A DNA stretch of 64,000 bases, from positions 18,678,755-18,742,754 of the forward strand of contig NC_077232.1 in assembly GCF_027887165.1 (NCBI RefSeq), written 5' to 3'. Under the pieces are notes generated by a model, which was given only the letters and a program-made list of their open reading frames with translations, was not told the origin of the DNA and did no database searches. Shown here piece after piece: positions 57,401 to 64,000 of this stretch; the stretch's first letter is position 1; each line of letters opens with the position of its first letter. A program made the translations under genes and the position numbers. The stretch comes from Monodelphis domestica. Lineage: Eukaryota > Chordata > Mammalia > Didelphimorphia > Didelphidae.

Positions 57401-58599
57401 AACTCTGAGCAGATTTTAAAAAGGAATAGTTATAATATTTATAATGATGATAATATAGTTTATAATTTATAAATGAGAATCCTCATAATGGTCCTTAAAG
57501 TTAACACATACTTGCAAACATGCTTATTTGTATTTTACAAATGAGGAAATCAGGATTGAACCAGGAAAAATTACTTCTTCCAGGATAAATTACTTGCCTA
57601 AAGTTTCAGTGACCTCTAATTCTATCTCAAACCTTCGGCCACCCAATTCAATGGTGTTTTTCCTAGCCAAACTTTTTGATATCTTGGTATTCACTTTGCA
57701 CCTCACTTTCTTTCATGGTCACTATTGCGTTTGATCTTAACTAAAACCTTTTGATCGTTTTCAGATATGAGAGGATTATCCTATTTCAAAAATGGATTAA
57801 CTGAGATTTGGAAATGTCCAATGACTTCATCAGCATCACATATTTAGGAGGAAGAGAATCAAGCTTTAGTTAATAGCCTTGTCCAGGTCCCTATCTACCT
57901 CAGCTTGCTAAAAACAAGGTAAGAATTACAAAATACCCATGAGAAAATGGTCTCTCTGTATGCTTATATTTCCCCCCCAATGGTCAGAGAAGAATTTAAT
58001 GGTTTGTTTTCTTCACGAGTTGGCAGTAGAGCTGCCTTGTGTCTCCAAGGGACAACCAGTTCCTCAGAGATTGAAGTCTCCCAGATCTGGATAAAGTCCC
58101 TGCCTCAGTCCTAACTTCAACTCTTGACATTGAAACGAGTTCTGTGGTGCGACCAGATTGTGAGTCCAATTCACTTAGTCATTCATCTAGTTATTTGTTT
58201 TTTGGGGTGTGTGTTTCATCAGCCTGAGTTGAATTGAGGATAGGAGAGGTTGTCGTTAACTATATTGTCATCCATGACACAGCAAAGGCCTGGAGTGACC
58301 ACTCTGCCACCAGGATCTTTTGATCTCTTTGTCCCAATGATTAGGGAGATGTTTCAATAATGATAGCAGGTGTTTCCTCAGCTTGGAATTTTATGGTTAA
58401 ATCTTAAATATAAAATTCTTCACTAATTCTCCTCTTTAGTGTCCTAGCTACCTTCCTCCATATTAAACCAGATAGATTCTAGTATTCCCAATCCAAGACT
58501 ACAGTGCTTTTGTAGATAGCAACATGTTATAGTGGAAACATTTCAGGACCTGGAGACATGAAGAACTGGAAAAAACCTCTCCATCTAATGCACCATTTC
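57401..58599. other. Unit C/D boundary spacer
   Basis: Colinear with 20941-22039 and 35031-36157 but clearly more diverged (roughly 85% by eye): GGACAACCAGTTCCTCAGAG against GGACCACTAGTTCCTCAGAG. No gene. Confidence 0.55.
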
Positions 58600-58954
58600 T
58601 CCACTGGTAAGTCAATTGACATCTTCCATTTCCTTATCTGTAAAGTACTCATAATGATATTTGTAGTGCACGTCTCATAGGATTCTTTTTGGACTCCAAT
58701 AAAATCATGTCTGTATATTGTTTTCCAACATACAAATGCTCTAGAAACAGCTGAGAGTTTTCAAGATCATCATTTTTCAATAACTGCAAAAGTACTTGGA
58801 GCAGTGGTTCACTATTCAGTCCTAATGAAGACTTAATTAAATAATGTCATTAATGGGTATATTGTGTGCACAGTATTGCATTAAATTTGTGAGGGAGGGA
58901 GGCTGGTAACCAAATTTAGGTAAGACATTCTTTGCCGTCAATGCTAATCATTCA

Positions 58955-59165
58955 TTTATTTATACAGGACTTAAGCATTTGTGAAAACTTCCCATCGACC
59001 TTCTCATTTGAATCTCTTTAGAACTATGTGAGATGAATACAGTTATTTTTATCCCCCCCCTTTTATAGATAAATAACTTGAGGGCAATTGACGTAAGTGA
59101 CTTTTTCATATATAATATTAAATAGAATTTGAAATGGTATTTAAATACAGGAAGTTCCTTCTACT
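58955..59165. repeat. MIR-type relic (unit D)
   Basis: Paralogue of the relics at 345-560 and 36513-36718. Confidence 0.55.
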
Positions 59166-60104
59166 TCTGAATATTGTTTGTTGGGGTTTTTTTTTTTTGG
59201 AATGTTTTCCTTATATCAAACCTGAATTTATTTCTTTTTAAGGTCTACCTTTTGCCCCTGGTTCTTACCTTTGAGGATAAGTCATAATCTTCTGGCATAC
59301 TACAATCCTTCAGATACTTGAAAATAACTTTAATCACAATAGCTGCCCTGACAACCATATTTTATCTTTTATAGGTTAAACAGCCCCAGTTTCATTCACC
59401 AATTCTAAAAAGTGAAATTTCAAAGTATTTCTCCACTTTGACATTCTCTAGCCAATCAATATCCTTCCCAAAATGGAAAACATACAACTCAACATATTGC
59501 TCTAAGTGCCACATACCAAAGACCGCATCTGTGTGCCTGGTTATTGTTCTCTGCTTAATATAAAGTCAAATTCCTTTTCTTTTTAGCCACGTAGGTCACA
59601 AAGTTGTGTTGGGGATCAAATGATCCAATGTATTTAAAATACTTTGTGAAACTTTTCAGTACTACAGATTATTTTTTTTATAACCAAGTCTGGCTAATTG
59701 AAAATGTTTCTTTTTTACCTTCAAAATTTCACTGTTGAGATCATTTTGCTCTTTCTGGTTACAACTACTTCTAGAATTAGTCCATAAATTTCTATTTTAT
59801 TTTACCTCTGGAATGTAGGGAATCGACTGTACACAAACCAAATATAAATGTCTGACAATTGCTAGTTTCTCTTTATCTATCTTAAATTTAGGATATCTTA
59901 ATAAGTTTCCACTCTTTTCTTCAACATTCCCACTTATTTTGATCCTACCCAACAATTCCTCATCCCTTCTGAGAATCCAATGCAAAATGGAATTTCCACG
60001 TATTGTTCCTTCACTTTTGAAATTCTGATAGACAAAATTATCACAGTCATCAAGAAATCAAAGGGATTTTTTGAGGAGAAAGAAGCCACGGTATATAGGT
60101 TGAT
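59166..60104. other. Unit D spacer
   Basis: Colinear with 590-1085 and then 2760-3230 of unit A; the part carrying the MIR/THER1 (1085-1330) is missing, junction near 59650. No gene. Confidence 0.55.
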
Positions 60105-60290
60105 ATGTAGATGATAATAGTTAAAGAGACCGATAGAAAAAGACAATGAGAAAAAACAAGCAAAGTCAAAGGGAAAAAGAGACAGAAGGGAGTCACAGAT
60201 AGTGATGAAGAGATACTGTGAAATAGAGAAAAAGAACCAGAGACGAAAACAAAACTAGAATGAGGGAGAAAGAAAAAGGGAAAACATCCT
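60105..60290. repeat. Purine-rich low-complexity stretch (unit D)
   Basis: Paralogue of 3230-3390: GAGAAAAAACAAGCAAAG and AGAGAAAAAGAACCAGAGAC type words. The open frame antisense to it is serine/phenylalanine-rich, as low-complexity DNA gives, and is not a gene. Confidence 0.6.
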
Positions 60291-60904
60291 GGCAGATGTC
60301 CAGATAATTGAAGCATCTCATCACAACTCTGATAACTGTATAAATTATTTCCATAATGTTCCTCCACTCTGGTTCCTATATTACCTTGTATGTTTTCTAA
60401 GTAGAAAAAAAAATTACAATGGCCTGCTGTTAACTATTCCATTTCATTGGAATAATGGAGTAACCTTTCCGGAACCATATTCTCTTTGAGTTGCCTGCCT
60501 CAAGCCTACATGTTTTGTTGAATGTTAGATCTCTATTCATGTGTTAAATATTTCAATTCATCTTCCTTGAGAGGGACCTTGATACACTACATGGATGTTG
60601 TATTTTCTAACTTTCATTCTTCCTAATTAACCAGCTCTGACCATCCTGACTTGAGATTCTCTCATTTGGTTTTCTATAATATTTTCAAGATGAAACTTGT
60701 TCTAGAGAGCATGTGGCAGCCCTTCTCAGAACTACCTTGGAAACATTTTCTGGCATCTCATGGTGGCAAAGTTCAATTAGGTACTCTAAGTGTAAGTGAA
60801 TGATAAATAACTGTGGCAGGACCTTCCTATCTCTGATGGCTTATACTCTGGGCTGGGAATGACTCTGGATTTGTCTGGTGCACAAAGGCTACCTTAGCTA
60901 AGTT

Positions 60905-61190
60905 AAGAGAGGGAAGGCTACCACTGGTCAATCAATGAGTGATATTTAGTGTCTACTACTGTATCCCAGGCATTGTGCCAAATCTAGAGAATACAAAGAA
61001 AAGGTAGAGGCTCTGCTCTCCAGGAGCTCACAATCTTAAGGCAAATGCAAATAAATGTACAAACAAGCTCTATCCAGGATAAATTTGAGATCATCAAAAG
61101 AGGGAAGGTACTGGAATTGAGATGGATCAAGAAAGACTTCCTGGTGGTGGTGTCTTAGTTCAAACTTGAAGGAGATGAAAGCAGAAATTA
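60905..61190. repeat. Ancient interspersed relic, longer copy (unit D)
   Basis: Same element as 4150-4262 with more of its 3' part: CAGGAGCTCACAATCTTAAG and the AGACTTCCTGGTGGTGGTG block. Family not assigned with confidence. Confidence 0.45.
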
Positions 61191-61814
61191 GTGATTTCCC
61201 AGGGAAATCTTATGCTAAATAAATGGACAAATGTCCCTTCTTGGTGGCTGCCTTCTGCTTGCACAGTGGCAGGGTAGAATATTGAAAAAGGGACAGGCTA
61301 TGTGAGGAAAAGAAACTGAGAAATCATGTATTTATTGTTAAGTGATCTACCGGTGATCTTTTAGACAAAAAATTCCCACAACTATGGAACTGGCATTCAC
61401 TGGCTGCTGTTTCAACTCAGGACCTGATGACTTTAGTTCACTGAATACCCCTGATAGCTACAACAATTCCAGGACTAAGCAGAATCCCAATAAAATCTCA
61501 GCCAACGTTCTTGGATACTCTGCTCACTTCACTCAGTCTCTTAACTTTCCTGTCATTTTGTTCCTCCATTTTTCTCCTTTATTCTATTTTTAATTATTCT
61601 TCACTGGAGTGAACCATATTCAAGTAGGTCTAGTTCTTCCACTCTTACAAACAATAGGCCCCTTGTTATGATTATTTTCACTGGAGAACAAAGCATTTAC
61701 AATTCCTGAAGTGAGATATTTTACTTTGGTAATTATTAAGTGTGTAGAAGATTGAAAAAAAAAATAAGGAGAGGACACAGAGACAAGAAGAAAGGGTGTA
61801 GGATTTATATTAAT
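61191..61814. other. Unassigned sequence (unit D)
   Basis: Lies between the ancient relic and the LTR relic, with no counterpart in units A or C. Open frame 61384-61593 (69 codons) has no recognisable domain; treated as chance. Confidence 0.4.
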
Positions 61815-62084
61815 GGCCAATACTCCAGGTATTATATTTTATAAAGTTTATTAATAATCACTAGAAGTGAAGAAATAAAAGGGTAATTATTTAACAAAGT
61901 AAAACCATGTGACAAGTTTTTCTACTTGCTCAAAAACCCCATGTCTACAGCTGGCACCACAGGAAGAGAAGAGAGTGAGAGGTGGAACTACATAGAATTG
62001 ATATCTTGTCTATATCAGCACATAACATGAGAAGGAAAGTGGGGTGCCAGGAATTATAGTTTTTAGGGTAATTCTAATTACACA
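61815..62084 (-). mobile_element. Probable solo LTR relic (unit D)
   Basis: Shares the CAATACTCCAGGTATTAT start with 40880-41115 and ends near GCCAGGAATTATAGTTTTTA, next to the 5' end of the old L1. A fossil with no coding parts; ends uncertain. Confidence 0.4.
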
Positions 62085-64000
62085 AATGACAGAGCCAAGA
62101 TGGAAGAGTATAGAGAAAGCTTAAACTGATAAATAATATTAGTAGTTGATTTTATGAAAAAAGCAAATAAAATAGAAGGCTGGTTAATTTTATTTAAAAA
62201 GGAAATAAAGAAAATCAAATTACTAGTACCAAAAAGAAAAAGGGTGAATTTGCCATCAATGAAGAAATTAAAGCAATTAGGAGCTATTTTTGCCCAATTG
62301 TATTCCAATCAATATGACAATATAAGCAAAATGGATGGATATTTATAAAAATATATAAATTAACTAGATTAGCAAAAGAGGAAATAGAATACTTAAATAG
62401 GTCCTTCTTAGAAAAAGAAATTGAGCAAGACATAAATACACACCCAAAGAAAAAATTTCCAGGGCAAAATAGATTCACAAGTAAACTCTTTCAAACATTT
62501 AAAGAACAATTAATCCTGATACTAAATAAGTTATTTGATAAAATAAGCAGAGATGGAATTCTACCAAATTATTTTTATTACACAAATATTGTACTCTTTT
62601 CTAAGCCAGAAAGAACAAAAAGAGAAAGAAAATTATAAGTCAATAACCTTAATGAAAATAGATGTAAACATTTTAAATAAAATATTAACAAGGAGATAAT
62701 AGCAAATATATCATAAGGATCATTCACTATGACTAGGTATAATTTAAACCAGAAATTCAGGGCTTGCTTAATCTTTGGAAAACATTCAGCATAATCAAGC
62801 ACATTAATAACCAAAGTAACAGAAATCACATGATGGTCTCTTTAGATGCAGAAATTGCATTTGACAAAATACAATACCCATTCCTAAAATAGGATAAAGC
62901 ATGAGAATAAATTGACCATTCCTCAAAATAATATAGTTTTTACCTAATATTACAACAAAAATGTTAACTTTATCAATAAGAAAGGAAAAAAAGAAATCAA
63001 AAGAATTTAAATAGGCAGTAAAGAAAATAAACTATCACTTTGTGAATGATATATTGGTATACTTAAGAGAATCCCAGAAAATCAACTAAAAGACTAGTTG
63101 AAATAATTTTAGTAAAGTTGAAGGATACAAAATAAACCCACCTAAATCATCAGCATTTCCATCTATTACCAAAAACCTTCAGGAACAAGAGATAGAGAAA
63201 TCCCATTTAAAATACCTCTAGACATTATAAAACACCTGGGAATTTGCTAGGAAAAATGGAGGGATTCTATGAACCCAATTGCAAACATTTCCCACAAATA
63301 AAGTCACATCTAAACAATTAAAAATATTAATTGCTCATGGGTATGCTAAATAACTTTATAGATTCAGTGCCATACTAATCAAAATAATAAAATAATTATC
63401 TTATAGAACTAAAAAATAATAAAATTAATCTGAAAGAAAAAAAGGTCAAAAATATCAAGGGAATTAATGGGAAAAAAGTCAAAGAAGATGGTCAAGGAGT
63501 ACCAGATCTCAAATTGTATTATAAAGCAGTAATCATCAAAAGAATCTGGTACTGGCTGAAAAATAGAGTAGTGGATCAGTGGAATAGATTAGATATACAA
63601 TAAAGAGTCATAAATGACCTAATGTTTGATTAATTCAAAGACCCCAGCTTTGAAGAGAACTCAGTATTTGAAAAAAGTTGATGGGAAAACTAAAAACAAT
63701 GTGGTATAAACTAGGTATTGATCAATATGTTACTCACTAAACCAATATAAGTTAAAAATGGATATATGATTTAAATATAAATAGTGATGCCATAAGTTAA
63801 TTAGGGGAAGTTATAATAGTTTACCTATCAGATCTATGGAAAGGGAAGAATTAATGACTAAAGAGAAGGTAGAGAGCATTATAAGATGTTAAATGAATAA
63901 TTTTTATTATATTGAATAAAATAGCTTTTCTACAAACAAAACCAATGTAACTAAGATTAGGAGGCAACAATAAAATGGGAAAAATTTGTACCAAATTTCT
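62085..64000 (+). mobile_element. Old L1, internally deleted, runs off window (unit D)
   Basis: Begins with an L1 5' end-like AGAGCCAAGATGGAAGAGTA, jumps to the ORF2 linker/reverse-transcriptase region (an open stretch at 62154-62348 includes FAQLYSNQYDN, typical of L1 ORF2 just before RT) and continues to the ORF2 C-terminal part at 63500-64000 (AGCAGTAATCATCAAAAGAA, TCAGTGGAATAGATTAGATA). Stops throughout. It sits where units A and C carry their pre-OR L1. Confidence 0.75.

Larger units (their letters stand above)
36158..58599 (+). repeat. Tandem OR unit C
   Basis: Third unit, about 22.4 kb. It keeps the long pre-OR segment (36158-42550) that B lost. From about 48560 to 57110 the ERV-containing part seen in A and B is replaced by unrelated sequence including a 6-kb L1; colinearity with the ends of A and B resumes near 57115. 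Confidence 0.85.
58600..64000 (+). repeat. Tandem OR unit D (cut by window end)
   Basis: Colinear with the start of units A and C: boundary spacer (58600-58950), MIR relic (58955-59165), spacer with the 'acttaggatgatttga'-like block near 59885, purine-rich stretch (60105-60290), the block ending in CTCTGGGCTGGGAATGAC near 60850, and then an old forward L1. No OR is inside the window, but the order predicts one beyond its end. Confidence 0.8.

Noticed and set aside
61188-61200. TTTCCCAGGGAAA as an EBF (O/E) site for OR regulation
   Set aside because: The spacing between CCC and GGG is one base, not the two of the EBF consensus, and it is kilobases from any OR in the window.
61384-61593. 69-codon frame in single-copy DNA
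   Set aside because: No motif, signal peptide or paralogue; chance length for AT-rich DNA.
1-64000. A new multi-gene biochemical system
   Set aside because: The only intact host genes are three ORs of a known family; all other longer frames trace to L1, ERV fossils or simple repeats.

Overview
The window looks like marsupial nuclear DNA. It is AT-rich and built mostly of interspersed repeats. The diagnostic ones are MAR1-type tRNA SINEs, a SINE1/WSINE1-type CORE-SINE, MIR/THER1 relics, marsupial-type L1 copies (5' UTR, ORF1, ORF2 and 3' UTR all recognisable in places) and class I endogenous retrovirus fossils. I cannot tell an opossum from an Australian marsupial by eye. The only intact host genes are three single-exon class II olfactory receptors (ORs) on the + strand: 6954-7907, 23389-24345 and 42574-43530. 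They resemble mammalian OR5B receptors, which would fit the OR5B cluster (human 11q12), but no non-OR neighbour gene is present to confirm synteny.

Layout: the window is a tandem array of diverged units of about 14-22 kb, each holding one OR. With an arbitrary phase set at a shared motif, unit A is 1-22039, B is 22040-36157, C is 36158-58599 and D is 58600-64000 (cut by the window edge). A typical unit runs: MIR relics; spacer; an old forward L1 whose 3' UTR ends a few hundred bases before the OR; a splice acceptor; the OR coding exon; an AATAAA just after the stop; a MAR1 SINE; a reversed old L1 3' end; spacer; a second reversed L1; a reversed class I ERV fossil; and a boundary spacer leading to the next unit.

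Insertions differ by unit and work as dated presence/absence markers. Unit A has a 5'-truncated L1 with a perfect 19-bp target duplication (13986-16059), a reversed L1 tail (1365-2418), a 300-bp solo LTR and a private 3.4-kb stretch with a CR1/L3-type relic. Unit B has a truncated provirus, a same-family solo LTR and a SINE, and it lost about 5 kb upstream of its OR. Unit C has two SINEs and an 8.5-kb replacement containing a nearly full-length but broken L1 (50201-56235) that itself carries a solo LTR. Unit D repeats the pre-OR part of the unit and ends inside the same old L1, so a fourth OR is predicted roughly 0.9-1 kb past the right edge.

Units B and C share blocks of about 98-99% identity on both sides of the OR, yet the two ORs differ at 44 of 318 residues. 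A and B share a similar block at the unit boundary. Unit B resembles C on its left and A on its right, as unequal crossing-over and gene conversion would produce. I found no CRISPR, operon, toxin or other new enzymatic system. The interest lies in how an OR array grows and diversifies. All identities are counts by eye, not computed alignments.
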